DNA of 64,000 nt from Hallerella succinigenes. Lineage in GTDB: Bacteria; Fibrobacterota; Fibrobacteria; Fibrobacterales; Fibrobacteraceae. The notes beneath the pieces were generated by a model. The model saw only the letters and a list, made by a program, of their open reading frames with translations, did no database searches and was not told the origin of the DNA. A program made the position numbers and the translations under genes. Of the stretch, positions 20,696 through 30,455 are shown piece after piece; positions within the stretch are counted from its first letter, which is position 1, and each line of letters begins with the position of its first letter. The stretch lies in NCBI RefSeq assembly GCF_002797675.1, contig NZ_PGEX01000001.1:1240001-1304000 (forward strand). Direction: 5' to 3'.

Positions 20696-22849
20696 TTAGC
20701 GTTTTACAGCGGTCGTCGTGTGAGATCCCGAGCGAATCATATACACGCCCGCCTTCAAATTCTGAATATGAAGCGTGTGACCGGAAAGTTCCGCTTCGGA
20801 AAGTGTTCCCGTCCAGACCATACGACCGTGCAAGTCATAAATCTTGGAAATACCATTCGAAGCGATCGGCGTGTAACCCACCTTACGCACCGGAATCGCC
20901 GAAGAACCACAACCCGTAGCGATGATCTTCGAAATATAAACGCCCGGACCATCGCTGTTGAAGGTAAGCTGAGTCGAACCGTAGACCGTGTTTGCGTCAC
21001 CCGTTTCGCTTGCAAGGTCAATCGTCGTCGTCACCCAAGATTCGCTACCGCCCTGCACGCCGTACTTGTAATTCACCCATTGTGAACCGCCGGCGCCACC
21101 CACGTTCACATAGGTCGTCGTATCGGCCATGGAATGCATCGTCACTTCAATCGCGGAGCATTCCTGCAAAGCGGTGTTCACACTCGACGGCAAAGCAAAA
21201 ATTGCATGCTGATAACCGCAATCGCTCTGAGGGCAACCGGCAAGAGGCACCTCCGCATAACCCGAAATTCCATCGAGAACCTTCGAACCATAAGAAACCG
21301 CAGTCAAGGATTCATCGCTTTTCCAGTTCGAAACATCGGTCGTTTCGCTATAATCCACAAGTACGAGCGTATCGGAAGAAACCGGCTTCGCATTACTTTC
21401 ATCCGTTGTTTCGTCTTCGCAAGTCGTTGCAGACGCTTCGGTAGCGCCCTTCACCAGCACAAGCGTCGTCACGGAACGCGCAGGAAGCACAAAGCAGCTT
21501 GAAAGGGTAATGCTCTTGCTCTTAAAACCGTTTTCCTTGGACTGCACCGCATAAGCCGTGCCGTAACCCGAAACCTTCGGACGGTCAAGAGTCAAAGCCG
21601 TTGTACCGGAATTCGTTAAAACCAGCGAAATGGAATCCGCATCTTCGCTCACAAAAGCGACAGTCTTCAAAGCGGTTTCATCAGAAGCTGTCGAAATCAC
21701 CTTCCAACCCGGATTCACAAACTTGGAATAGTGACGCATTGCGTGGTATTCCGGACTGATCGTGATTTCATCAGCCGTACAGTTGCCCCAGCCATTTGTG
21801 CAAACACCAATCAGCTGACCCTTGCCCTCACCCCAGAAAAGTTCCCAGGCGATGTAGCCGTTCAATTTGCCATCGGTAAAACCGACCTGCATAATGTGCG
21901 CAAGGCCCACCATGTAAGATTCCACGCCATTTTCTTCCATAGAGCAGAATTCCGTCATAATGATCGGCTTTGTATCCGAGCCGTAAGAGCTTGCGATTTT
22001 CGTCATCGGAGAACGGAAATTTTCCGGGTTCTTGTAATTGTTCAAAGAATTGTCGTGGCCATCCCCGGCGTGATACAAGTGGTAAGCATACCCACCGAGT
22101 TTGGTTTCGTCCAAAACGTTCATGTAACCCTGGAAATTGTTATAGCCAATGCCAAGAGGTTCAGGACCCACAATCGTCGGTGCATTCGGAAGCGTTGAAA
22201 GGGAATCGTAAATAGCGATCAGTGCTTCGGCATAGCCTGCGCGTCTCGATGTTTCGCTCGGAGCAAAGAGCGTTTCTTCATACGTCGCAAACATATCCGG
22301 TTCATTCTGGAAACTGATGTAATCCGGGGCGATTCCGGCTGCGGCATACCTTTGATAAGAGACCTTCCACCAATGAGCAAAATCACCGTAGGCGTAACTA
22401 CCGTACTTGTCGGAGTTCGAAGTCTTGAGAGTCGCCTTCAAGGAGTCGCCATCTGCGTCGCTTCCGTTCACGCTGCCGCTCGGTTTTAAATAAGCCGGAG
22501 CTGACCAACTCGACATCAAAACCTTCATCTTGTCACCCAAACGAGCCTTACCCGCCCGAATAATGATGGAATCGTTTTTTAGAGAAGCCGTAGTATCCTG
22601 TAGCCAATTACCGACACGTAAAAGCGAAAGGTTCAAACCCGTGAAAGCGGTGTCGTAAAGGGCTTCCTGTTTTTCATTACCGAGAGCCGTAATCCAATTC
22701 TGGTAATAGACGCTCCCCGCGCCAAAGCCCACCACTTTCTGCTTTGTAAAAGAAGGATCTATCGTCACAGAAGCTGCCGAAGCAATTCCCGCAGCCACAC
22801 CGATCGTTACCGAAAAAGCCGCCAAAGCGGTCCACATTTTATGAGTCAT
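20696..22849 (-). CDS. Secreted GH30-family xylanase-like glycoside hydrolase with C-terminal sorting-like module, 717 aa
   Basis: The signal peptide ends around ASAAS. The catalytic (beta/alpha)8 barrel has the acid/base Glu183 in SFQNEPD and the nucleophile Glu300 in IIMTEFCS, followed by the beta-sandwich typical of GH30. A Cys-containing linker leads to a carbohydrate-binding-like beta domain (about residues 495-640). The last 70 residues (GISKIYDLHGRMVWTG, then LKAGVYMIRSG) look like a T9SS type A sorting domain with a basic end. Glucuronoxylan is the likely substrate. The ATG at 22849 was chosen because GGAGAA precedes it. Confidence 0.9.
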   Translation of the reverse strand: MTHKMWTALAAFSVTIGVAAGIASAASVTIDPSFTKQKVVGFGAGSVYYQNWITALGNEKQEALYDTAFTGLNLSLLRVGNWLQDTTASLKNDSIIIRAGKARLGDKMKVLMSSWSAPAYLKPSGSVNGSDADGDSLKATLKTSNSDKYGSYAYGDFAHWWKVSYQRYAAAGIAPDYISFQNEPDMFATYEETLFAPSETSRRAGYAEALIAIYDSLSTLPNAPTIVGPEPLGIGYNNFQGYMNVLDETKLGGYAYHLYHAGDGHDNSLNNYKNPENFRSPMTKIASSYGSDTKPIIMTEFCSMEENGVESYMVGLAHIMQVGFTDGKLNGYIAWELFWGEGKGQLIGVCTNGWGNCTADEITISPEYHAMRHYSKFVNPGWKVISTASDETALKTVAFVSEDADSISLVLTNSGTTALTLDRPKVSGYGTAYAVQSKENGFKSKSITLSSCFVLPARSVTTLVLVKGATEASATTCEDETTDESNAKPVSSDTLVLVDYSETTDVSNWKSDESLTAVSYGSKVLDGISGYAEVPLAGCPQSDCGYQHAIFALPSSVNTALQECSAIEVTMHSMADTTTYVNVGGAGGSQWVNYKYGVQGGSESWVTTTIDLASETGDANTVYGSTQLTFNSDGPGVYISKIIATGCGSSAIPVRKVGYTPIASNGISKIYDLHGRMVWTGTLSEAELSGHTLHIQNLKAGVYMIRSGSHTTTAVKR

Positions 22850-23006
22850 AAGTTCTCCATTCATCGGTAAAATAAGTTATTCCATCCCAAACCGTACATG
22901 CGAAAGTTTAACTTACTTCTAAGGAGTTCCCGCTTAAGCTTTGTTCCTTTACTTCAAAATTGTATACATTTGAAATGTTCCACATCCAATCGGAGATTTG
23001 AATCTT

Positions 23007-23402
23007 ATGGAAACCGCGCTCGAATTTTTGAAAAAAGCAGGCGTTTTTTACTTGACCACCACCGACGGCAACCAGCCGAAATGCCGCCCGTTCGGCATCG
23101 TCGCCAAGTACAATAACCGTCTGTACATTTGCACCAAAAACGACAAGGATTGCTACAAGCAGATGATCGAAAATCCGAAGGTGGAAATCTGCGCCATGGC
23201 GGGCGACGACTGGATTCGCATCACTGGCGAAATCGCTCCGGACCCAAACCGCGAAGCCAAAGAAGCTTTACTGGAACAGAATCCGTTCGCACAAAAGATT
23301 TATTCGATCGACGATCCGCATTTTGCCGTTCTCTGCTTTAGACAGGCTCAGGCCAATGTTTACCAGTCCGTCGGTCAGATCGTTACCATTCCGATGGTTT
23401 AA
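23007..23402 (+). CDS. Pyridoxamine 5'-phosphate oxidase-like flavin/cofactor-binding protein, 131 aa
   Basis: Split-barrel fold: AGVFYLTTTDGNQPKCRPFG, LYICTKNDKDCYKQM, NPKVEICAMAGDDWIRITGE. Length and sequence fit the small general-stress / nitroimidazole-resistance type that binds FMN or F420. The activity is unknown. The ATG at 23007 has GGAGA 10 bases upstream. It is convergent with the Cys-rich protein gene and overlaps it by four bases. Confidence 0.85.
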   Translation: METALEFLKKAGVFYLTTTDGNQPKCRPFGIVAKYNNRLYICTKNDKDCYKQMIENPKVEICAMAGDDWIRITGEIAPDPNREAKEALLEQNPFAQKIYSIDDPHFAVLCFRQAQANVYQSVGQIVTIPMV

Positions 23403-24238
23403 TGTTCCTTGCAGCGCATTGCGGCGCCCGTCACATAGCCTTGAATGAATGTCGGGTTTGCGACGGTGCGACGCAAAAGTTCTTCCAGGGTAAAGTGTTT
23501 TTTCACATCCCGGACAACACAGCTGCAAATTTCTTTCGACACAACCGTCGTACAAGAATCCATCAAGAACTTTTCCATTTCCGCCGTGTACTGTTTTGGA
23601 ACACAGGGCAAGATCATTTCCAAAGCGAGCGAGTCATTCATCTCGCCTTTTGAATCGACTAAACGGATAAGATTTTCTACACCGCCGTTCGCAATGATCT
23701 TTTGATAGGCGCATTCACACGTACTTGCCGCCCGGCTCGTTCCAAAGTACGGACGAATTTCTACGGCGCAGTCCGCAAGGAAAATGTTCTTGTATTCCGG
23801 GGATTCGAGCAACGCGCTCATCACGCCTTGGGCAAAGTCCGCGTCAACGCCCAAAGCTTCTAGCGCGGCGAGATCTTCTGCGGAAAAAGCCGAGGCGCTT
23901 TGAGCCCGTTTTGGCGTTTGAGATTTTTGAGCGTCTTCACTTGCGGCAAGCGCTCCGAGGGAGGAGCCCGATTTGAGCTTTGCATTGCATTCCTGCGAAG
24001 CCTTTTTCACAAAATTCGTGTAGCCCATGTCCGCATGACCGCGGCGCATTTTCAGTTCAATCGCATCGATCTGCGCCTGGGAATATTTCTGTTCCACCTT
24101 GCCAAAAACGCAATCGCAGAAAGCAAGCGAAGAGCCTCCTTCTTCGCAAGAGACGACAAAGTTATCCCGAACTTCTTCCGAAAGCGCCGCAAGCGAAATT
24201 GCGGTACTTGCCAACACGATGCCGAAAAAATGCTTCAT
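23399..24238 (-). CDS. Secreted protein with three Cys-x-Cys repeats, 279 aa
   Basis: Signal peptide MKHFFGIVLASTAISLAA. Three units share the pattern Cys-x(10-30)-CxC followed by a helix: SCEEGGSSLAFCDC near residue 32, ADCAVEIR to STCEC near 165, and DSCTTVVSKEICSC near 235. This suggests a repeated disulphide-held helical module of the periplasm. A low-complexity SQTPKRAQSASAF stretch joins units one and two. No family is recognised. A terminator hairpin lies just 15 bases before its start. Confidence 0.72.
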   Translation of the reverse strand: MKHFFGIVLASTAISLAALSEEVRDNFVVSCEEGGSSLAFCDCVFGKVEQKYSQAQIDAIELKMRRGHADMGYTNFVKKASQECNAKLKSGSSLGALAASEDAQKSQTPKRAQSASAFSAEDLAALEALGVDADFAQGVMSALLESPEYKNIFLADCAVEIRPYFGTSRAASTCECAYQKIIANGGVENLIRLVDSKGEMNDSLALEMILPCVPKQYTAEMEKFLMDSCTTVVSKEICSCVVRDVKKHFTLEELLRRTVANPTFIQGYVTGAAMRCKEH

Positions 24239-24252
24239 GATTTTCAAATTAC

Positions 24253-24286
24253 AAAAAGAAAGATCCTCCGTTCGGAGAACCTTTCT
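24253..24286 (-). terminator. Terminator of the pectate lyase gene, close to the next start
   Basis: Arms AGAAAGATCCTCCG and CGGAGAACCTTTCT pair with G-U wobbles, with a T run on the minus strand. It leaves no obvious room for a promoter before the ATG at 24238. Confidence 0.7.
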
Positions 24287-24309
24287 TGGTTTTGGTTGTG
24301 AGTAAGTGT

Positions 24310-26148
24310 TTAGTCTACCTTCACACGGCGAGAGAGACTCAAACCGGCGCCACGGACATTCAAGTAGTACGTTCCCGAAGCAATCGATCTGCGAGAAAGA
24401 TTCACCGAATTTTCACCGGCGTTCGCATACACACGTACCGACTGCACCGCAATGCCCATCGCATTCATGAGCGTTACCCGCACCATGCCGGGATGCGCAG
24501 CGGTAAAGCGAAGAGTCGAAGTCGAAGAAATAACCGCCGGAGAAAGACTCATCTGCGTCTTCGCCACGTTCACCATCGAAATCGCTTCCGTCGCTTCAGA
24601 GCTCGAAGATTCCACGACTTCTTCGCTGCTCGAGGAAAGGACCGTTTCACTGCTAGACGAAATCGCGACAGAAGAGGAGCTCTTTTCCGAGGAAGAAGAA
24701 AGCGCAACGGAGCTCGAAGAAGCTGTAGAGTTTGCAGCCGTCACCGTAATCGTCCCGGACTTCGAAACGTTTGCCGTCGCACCGGTCGTCGTCACCGTGA
24801 ACTTGTACGTTCCCACAGCTGCCGTTGCAGAAACCGAACCCGAAATCGTGATATTCAAGCCGTCAAGCGTTCCCGCGACACCATCCGGAAGACCCGTCAC
24901 CGTTGCGCCCGTCGCATTTTCAATCGTGTAATAGAAGCTCGCAATCGCTTCACCCTGAGCGACCGTCTGCGTGGCAGAACCCGAACCGTGCTTGGTCAAT
25001 GCCGCCGCACCGCTCACTGCCGCAGAGCTCGATGAAGTCGCGATCGAAGAAGAACTCTTCACTGAGGAAGATGAGGCTACAGAACTCGAAGACTCCGTAG
25101 CGCTCGAAGAAGCAGGCGTTACCGTGCCCGAAGAACCCGGATCCGGAAGGGTCGCTCCCGCATAAAGTTGAATGGAATCGCGGAGAGCATAAGCCTTTGC
25201 CTTCGTGCTCACATCGGTAATGCTCATGGAATACGTCGGCGTAAAGGCGTTCGAATTCGTGCCGCTACCGGAATTTCCACTCGTATTTTCCGTGTAATTG
25301 CCATTCGAATAAACCGCGGTATAGTCCCCGTCATAAAGGTCAATCGGTTTGTTCACCCCGATAAATACGTTGCCTTCCACACGCAAATTCGCTTTATAGG
25401 CAGCACGCACGCAGTGGCTCGCATCATCGCTATCGAAAAGGTTGTTCGCTACATGGACTTCGCCAAAACGCACGCGCGGCATACGTTCCTTGGCACCGTC
25501 TGCCCACCAGTTGTGATGCATCGTGGTTTTGAGTTTTCCGGAGTCAGTCGTTTTACTATCGCTATTGCCGATAAGGTTGCTGAACTGGTGATTTGAAGAA
25601 GCGCTGGTGTAGTGGAACTTGCTCCAAGAAATGGTCACATAGTTCGCACCGTTGATCACATCCAGGTTTCCATCTTCGCCGTCGTAGACTTCGACGTGGT
25701 CAATCCAAACGTGAGATCCGCCCTGGACATGCATGCAGTCGCCCGCGTCCTTATCGACAGCGCCAGCACCCTTCACTACAATGTTCCGGATGATGACGTT
25801 ATCGCCTACAATGTTTAAAACGGTGTTGTCTTCGTTCTTCGTGCCGGTATAGGTTTGCGCAATGATCGCGCCCTGATAGCCGTAAATCGTCACGTTATCG
25901 CCGACATTGATTGCGCTCTTGGAAGGAACGGTATAAGTTCCCGGCTTCACATAGATCGTGTAGCCACCCTTTTCTGCATACGCGCGTAGATCGTCCACGT
26001 TACTCACGGTGACCGTGGTTTTACCCGCACCGCCCGTGGTGCCTCCGTTTTGAGTTGCCCATCCCGTCATCGGAAGATCCGGAGCGGTCACAGCAAATGC
26101 ACTCGTTGCAAGAAGAGCCGTAGCGAAGATTGCCTGTTTTGTTCTCAT
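24310..26148 (-). CDS. Secreted pectate lyase (PL1 type) with Ser-rich linkers and sorting-like C-terminus, 612 aa
   Basis: Signal peptide of about 19 residues. The parallel beta-helix catalytic domain covers about residues 25-330. The calcium-site segment HVWIDHVEVYDGEDGNLDV and the catalytic RMPRVRFGEVHVANN are visible. Then follow a Ser-rich linker (about 345-378), an Ig-like/putative carbohydrate-related domain (about 380-470), a second Ser-rich linker, and a 70-residue C-terminal module ending GTYYLNVRGAGLSLSRRVKVD-like, as in T9SS type A cargo. It cleaves polygalacturonan by beta-elimination outside the cell. An operator palindrome lies 23 bases upstream. Confidence 0.92.
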   Translation of the reverse strand: MRTKQAIFATALLATSAFAVTAPDLPMTGWATQNGGTTGGAGKTTVTVSNVDDLRAYAEKGGYTIYVKPGTYTVPSKSAINVGDNVTIYGYQGAIIAQTYTGTKNEDNTVLNIVGDNVIIRNIVVKGAGAVDKDAGDCMHVQGGSHVWIDHVEVYDGEDGNLDVINGANYVTISWSKFHYTSASSNHQFSNLIGNSDSKTTDSGKLKTTMHHNWWADGAKERMPRVRFGEVHVANNLFDSDDASHCVRAAYKANLRVEGNVFIGVNKPIDLYDGDYTAVYSNGNYTENTSGNSGSGTNSNAFTPTYSMSITDVSTKAKAYALRDSIQLYAGATLPDPGSSGTVTPASSSATESSSSVASSSSVKSSSSIATSSSSAAVSGAAALTKHGSGSATQTVAQGEAIASFYYTIENATGATVTGLPDGVAGTLDGLNITISGSVSATAAVGTYKFTVTTTGATANVSKSGTITVTAANSTASSSSVALSSSSEKSSSSVAISSSSETVLSSSSEEVVESSSSEATEAISMVNVAKTQMSLSPAVISSTSTLRFTAAHPGMVRVTLMNAMGIAVQSVRVYANAGENSVNLSRRSIASGTYYLNVRGAGLSLSRRVKVD

Positions 26149-26170
26149 AGGTCCACCCTTTTCCCTTTAC

Positions 26171-26188
26171 TTTGAGAATGTTCTCAAA
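26171..26188. promoter_or_regulatory. Operator palindrome upstream of the pectate lyase
   Basis: TTTGAGAATGTTCTCAAA is a perfect 8+8 palindrome around TG, 23-40 bases before the lyase ATG. This is a typical position for a repressor site. The protein is unknown. Confidence 0.65.
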
Positions 26189-26337
26189 ATTTCTAAAAGA
26201 AAATTTATATCAAATTATCAAAAACACAATAGATTTTTCAAACCACAAATAAATCAAATCAGAAAAACATTGAATTTGCGCAATTTCTAGGAACTTGAAA
26301 ACAAAAATTTACAAAGTTTATGTCACAGACATCTCCA

Positions 26338-26353
26338 TTGAAATGTTCTCAAA
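26338..26353. promoter_or_regulatory. Second, imperfect operator-like site
   Basis: TTGAAATGTTCTCAAA keeps one full arm of the palindrome at 26171 and a degraded other arm. It is about 165 bases further upstream, allowing a looped complex. The stretch between is very A+T rich. Confidence 0.45.
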
Positions 26354-26375
26354 TTTTCAATTCACCTACAAGGTG

Positions 26376-28085
26376 TTACGGTTTAGGTGGATTTTCAAAA
26401 CGGAGTAGCGCCGCAGCGATTTCTTGTTCACGCGGAAGCTCCGAATCCTTGGAAAATCCTTGCGGAAGTCGGCGGAAGCCCACATTCTGAATCTGCACAT
26501 AAAGTTTGTGGATCGCTTCGTCGGTCGGAAGCTCTTCTACGTTCTGCAGCATATTGAGCAAAAAGAGCCCAAGACCGCTAAGCTGTGCCGTACGAGCGGT
26601 CGGGAAAAGGGCTCGCAAATCCGCAGTGATGTAACCGATTGTAAGCTCCGTTCCACGCAGGCGAATCTTCACCTGGCGCTCCTGGGCGGTACGCGTTTTC
26701 ACGCCGCCGACAAGATCTTCCGAGAGCGCCGGAAAAGGTCTGCACTTGAGATTTCCAAAAGACGGAAGCTTTTCAAGCGGAGCCTGCAGGCTCGAAGCCG
26801 CGGCGATTTCTTTCGCCTTTGCCGTCTCATCCATCGGCTCGTAATTCTTCATCACAAGCACCGTATCGGCGACCTTCAAATAATCGCCACAGGCGCCGAC
26901 GACAAGAACCATGTTCACCCCGAGCTTTTTCAATTCTTCTGCGCGATCCGAAAGCGGAATCAGAGGTTCATCTTTTTCGCCGACGAGAGAGCGCATGCGC
27001 GCATCGCGAATGAGGAAGTTTACCGCCGATGCGTCTTCGTCGACGTAAAGAGTTTTCGATCCAAACTCAAGCGCTTCCATCACATTCGCCGCTTCACTTG
27101 TAGAACCGGAAGCGGAACGCGTTTCGAACTTTTCCGTAGAAACGCCAAAAGGGAGTTGTCGCACAAACGGCGCAATACGCGTTCCTTTCACAATGCGGCC
27201 CGGTTCCGCAGCAATGCGCATCGCCGACGGATCCGTTACAATCCATTCTCGGCCATCACCAAGAACATGCGGAACGGCAGAACTTTCCAGCGCCGAAAGA
27301 AGCGTCGATTTTCCGTGGTAAGCTCCGCCCGCGATAATCGTAATGCCTTTGGGAATCGCCATGCCCGAAATCTTTTTTCCACAGACTTCAAAGGTTTGGA
27401 GCAGTTCCTTCGGAGCTTCAAACGGGACCGCATCTTTTTTCGGAAGGTCGCTCGTTCCGGATTCACGCGGTAAAATCGCCCCGTTCGGAACGAAGGCGAC
27501 AAAGCCTTTTTCTTGCACAGCGGCAAGGAGCGCTTCACGAACTTCCAAAGATTCAATATACTTCAGAGCTTCGGCGCGTTCCGCTTCGGAATTCAAATAG
27601 AGCGTCATCAAAAGGTCGGGAATCGTCGCCGTCAAAAGATCCACCGCCGCAGGCACATCGATAATGCGCTTGTCGCCCGGAAGCCCCACCGAGAGCATCA
27701 CTTCGACGACCGCCTTGCCACCGTTTTCCGAAGGGCCGCCCACCCAAAGCGCGTTCCGCACAAGCACTTCTTCGCCCGGAACCAGAGCGTGAATCGGGAG
27801 CTTTTCTTCTTCCGAGCGGATTTCCACTTCCGCACTGAGCCTACGCAGCAAGTAGTCGGCAAGGGCCAAGCGTTTTACAGGAGAATTTCCCCATTCCGCC
27901 GGAATGCCGAGGATTTCAATCGGAGCGTTGAATTTAAGGCGCGAAGCCGGAGCATACGGATCTCCCTGCACATGGATAAATTCCATGTCGAAGTCGCCAA
28001 AGTTCCATGTTTTTCCGGTCAAGCTTTTGTACAGGCCATAGCTTTTGCCGGTAAAAGTGCGCAATTTTTGATAAAGTTCTTTCAT
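26376..28085 (-). CDS. Predicted ABC-class ATPase (COG3044 / PF09818), 569 aa
   Basis: Walker A GGAYHGKSTLL (about residue 255) and a Walker B-like TLYVDEDASAVNFLIRD region. The N-terminal 220 residues with GDPYAPASRLKF are specific to the family, as is the late LRALFPTARTAQLSGLGLFLL. No membrane segment. The role is unknown; family members are stand-alone cytosolic ATPases. Transcribed towards the pectate lyase but separated from it by the regulatory region. Confidence 0.85.
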   Translation of the reverse strand: MKELYQKLRTFTGKSYGLYKSLTGKTWNFGDFDMEFIHVQGDPYAPASRLKFNAPIEILGIPAEWGNSPVKRLALADYLLRRLSAEVEIRSEEEKLPIHALVPGEEVLVRNALWVGGPSENGGKAVVEVMLSVGLPGDKRIIDVPAAVDLLTATIPDLLMTLYLNSEAERAEALKYIESLEVREALLAAVQEKGFVAFVPNGAILPRESGTSDLPKKDAVPFEAPKELLQTFEVCGKKISGMAIPKGITIIAGGAYHGKSTLLSALESSAVPHVLGDGREWIVTDPSAMRIAAEPGRIVKGTRIAPFVRQLPFGVSTEKFETRSASGSTSEAANVMEALEFGSKTLYVDEDASAVNFLIRDARMRSLVGEKDEPLIPLSDRAEELKKLGVNMVLVVGACGDYLKVADTVLVMKNYEPMDETAKAKEIAAASSLQAPLEKLPSFGNLKCRPFPALSEDLVGGVKTRTAQERQVKIRLRGTELTIGYITADLRALFPTARTAQLSGLGLFLLNMLQNVEELPTDEAIHKLYVQIQNVGFRRLPQGFSKDSELPREQEIAAALLRFENPPKP

Positions 28086-28187
28086 TTACAAGCAAAAGTA
28101 CAATTTATAAGGGCATTTTTACATTCCGAGCTCCGCCAAGGGCCATTTTTCTTTATATCTTAGAAGACGATTTAGAAGGAGTTACAA

Positions 28188-28724
28188 ATGAAATTTCTCT
28201 CGAAACTTTTTGCATTCAGCGCTGTAACGCTCTCGTTCTGCGCAGTCGTCGCCATGGCCGAAGAACCTCCTCCTCGTGGAGAGCCGGCTAAGGTCACCAT
28301 CCTCACCGAACCGTCCAACAGCGAAGTCTATCTCGGCGGCGAACTTCTCGGCAAGAGCCCGATTGAAAATCGCGACGTCAAGTCTGGTCGTTACACCTTG
28401 ATCGTTGTGGACCAGGGTTACGAACTCGTCAACAAGCGCGTGAACATTTGGCCGAACAAGAAGAACGAATTCAACTTCGGCACCGTGATTCCGAAGGGCA
28501 ACGTCGAAGTGACGACGAAGCCGGGCAAATGCTACATCTACGTCGACGGCGATAACGCCGACCGTACCGATGGCGCAGCTCTCACCGTGAACAACCTTGA
28601 CGCAGGCGACCACATGATCCGTGCAGAATGCAACAACGGTCGTGCCGCGGAACAGCTTGTAAAGATCGAAGGCGAAAAGACGGTGAAGGTCTTCCTCGAC
28701 GCCACCAAGGGCAAGAGATATTAA
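28188..28724 (+). CDS. Secreted PEGA-domain protein, 178 aa
   Basis: Signal peptide ending at about AMAEE. Two PEGA-type repeats: AKVTILTEPSNSEVYLGGEL followed by GKSPI, and GNVEVTTKPGKCYIYVDGDN. PEGA domains are small beta modules of surface proteins. A strong AGAAGGAG site precedes the ATG. Single gene with a terminator shared with the convergent phosphodiesterase gene. Confidence 0.85.
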   Translation: MKFLSKLFAFSAVTLSFCAVVAMAEEPPPRGEPAKVTILTEPSNSEVYLGGELLGKSPIENRDVKSGRYTLIVVDQGYELVNKRVNIWPNKKNEFNFGTVIPKGNVEVTTKPGKCYIYVDGDNADRTDGAALTVNNLDAGDHMIRAECNNGRAAEQLVKIEGEKTVKVFLDATKGKRY

Positions 28725-28755
28725 TCGAAGCCTTTCTCAAGCGAAATGAGATTAA

Positions 28756-28782
28756 AAATCCCGTTGCAATGCAGCGGGATTT
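28756..28782. terminator. Bidirectional terminator
   Basis: AAATCCCG and CGGGATTT arms with an inner TGC/GCA stem, between the convergent PEGA and EAL genes. Confidence 0.8.
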
Positions 28783-28793
28783 CTTGTTCATCT

Positions 28794-30446
28794 TCAACAA
28801 CTGTACTTTACGCAGAACTCCTCAATCGGTACCGGACGCGAGTAGTAAAAGCCCTGGAAACTCGTCACGTTAAATTTGCGGAGCATGTCTCGCATTTCTG
28901 CGGTTTCCACGCCTTCCACACAAAGCTCCGCATTAAAAGCTTCCGCCAGCTGAGAAATGAACTTCACCGTGTTCCGATCTTCTTTATTCGACTGAATGTT
29001 CAGCACGTAATCGCGGTCAATTTTCACACAGTCGATCGGGAGCTTGCGCAAAACGCCGAGCGAAGAAAATCCTGTGCCGAAATCGTCCAAAGCGATTCTC
29101 ACTCCTTCCTCACGAAGGCGCACAAAAATATTTTGCAGCAGTTTCACATCGAGCAAGCGACAACGTTCTGTGAGTTCAAGACAAAGATTCTTTGCTGGGA
29201 AATGCGTCGCTTTCAAAAGATCCAAAACCACATCGACAAAGTCCGTCCTTTCAAGTTGCGCATAAGAAAGGTTTACGTTCATCACAAAATTCGGATACTT
29301 GGCTCGAATCCGATTTCCGCAAATCATCGCTTCGCGCAAAATCCATTTTCCGAGTTCCGGGAAAAGACTATCCTGCTCCAGAATCGGCACAAACAGGAAC
29401 GGCGGAACAAGACCGTAATCGTTGTTTCTCCAGCGGATCAATGCTTCCGCTCCACACATCTCTTCGGTTTTTGCGTCCACGACAGGCTGGTAATAAAGCT
29501 CGAAGCCCACACATTCGTCCACAATGCTGTTGCGGATCTCGTTCAAACGCGTGAGGCTGTTACGGCTTTCATCGATCACCACTTCCTGGAATTCAAATAG
29601 TTCCCCATGATGGTTCCCCTTGGATTCGTGAAGTGCAAACCTGAGGCACGAATACACCGTATCCGGGCTCACCGAAAAACGCTCCAAGTGCAACGCTCCC
29701 GCGCAAAGCGAAAGCGTCAAACGGTCCGAGCCCACATAGAATTCCTTGGCACAGGTTTCCTGCAAATCCGCATAGATTTCACTCAAGCGCTGAATCGAAG
29801 ACTTTTGCGCAATCACAGCGAACTTGGTTCCATCCATGCGGTACACCTGGCCTTCGCAACGGAATTCCGAAAGCAACAGCGAGCCTAGCTTTCGCAAAGC
29901 GCGGTTTCCAAAGGTATAACCAAAAATATCGTTCGTGCGAGAAAATTCCTCGACGCCGATCATTAAAATATCGAGTTCCTGTTTTTTCCAGAACGCCGAC
30001 TTCAAATCATCCAAAAAACCGTAAAGACTGCGCAAGTTCGTTACATCATCAATGTAATTGACGCTGTCATGATTCTTAATAGAACCGCAAAAATATTCAG
30101 GCTTTCCATCATCGTCATGGATGACAACACCCTGACAAACGCAGACCACATATTCGCCGTCTAAACGACGGGCGCGATATTCCAAGGTATGATTATTGTC
30201 AGAGCCAGCAAAAATCGCATTGATACTTTCGTTAAAATATTCGCGATCCGTCGGATGCAAATGTTCATTCCAAATGCTCTGCGCATTTTCCATATATTCC
30301 GACGGAAGGCCAAAATAATCCACAGCAGACTTGGACCATCGCGAAAGATCTTGCTTCATGTCGCACACATAGACATAATTTCCACCACTTACAATGGAGA
30401 AAGCGTTAAACATGGAATCCAATTTTTCTTTTCTAACCATAAACAC
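28794..30446 (-). CDS. c-di-GMP phosphodiesterase: PAS - degenerate GGDEF - EAL, 550 aa
   Basis: The PAS domain (about residues 20-130) is followed by a GGDEF fold with the signature replaced by RMDGTKFAV (inactive as cyclase). The EAL domain has its catalytic set intact: EALIRW, NVNLSYAQL, ELTERC, DDFGTG, VKIDR, EGVET and QGF. It therefore probably hydrolyses c-di-GMP in the cytosol. The upstream diguanylate cyclase lies 9 bases away on the same strand, so synthesis and breakdown are co-transcribed. Confidence 0.92.
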   Translation of the reverse strand: MFMVRKEKLDSMFNAFSIVSGGNYVYVCDMKQDLSRWSKSAVDYFGLPSEYMENAQSIWNEHLHPTDREYFNESINAIFAGSDNNHTLEYRARRLDGEYVVCVCQGVVIHDDDGKPEYFCGSIKNHDSVNYIDDVTNLRSLYGFLDDLKSAFWKKQELDILMIGVEEFSRTNDIFGYTFGNRALRKLGSLLLSEFRCEGQVYRMDGTKFAVIAQKSSIQRLSEIYADLQETCAKEFYVGSDRLTLSLCAGALHLERFSVSPDTVYSCLRFALHESKGNHHGELFEFQEVVIDESRNSLTRLNEIRNSIVDECVGFELYYQPVVDAKTEEMCGAEALIRWRNNDYGLVPPFLFVPILEQDSLFPELGKWILREAMICGNRIRAKYPNFVMNVNLSYAQLERTDFVDVVLDLLKATHFPAKNLCLELTERCRLLDVKLLQNIFVRLREEGVRIALDDFGTGFSSLGVLRKLPIDCVKIDRDYVLNIQSNKEDRNTVKFISQLAEAFNAELCVEGVETAEMRDMLRKFNVTSFQGFYYSRPVPIEEFCVKYSC

Positions 30447-30455
30447 GCCCCTCCG

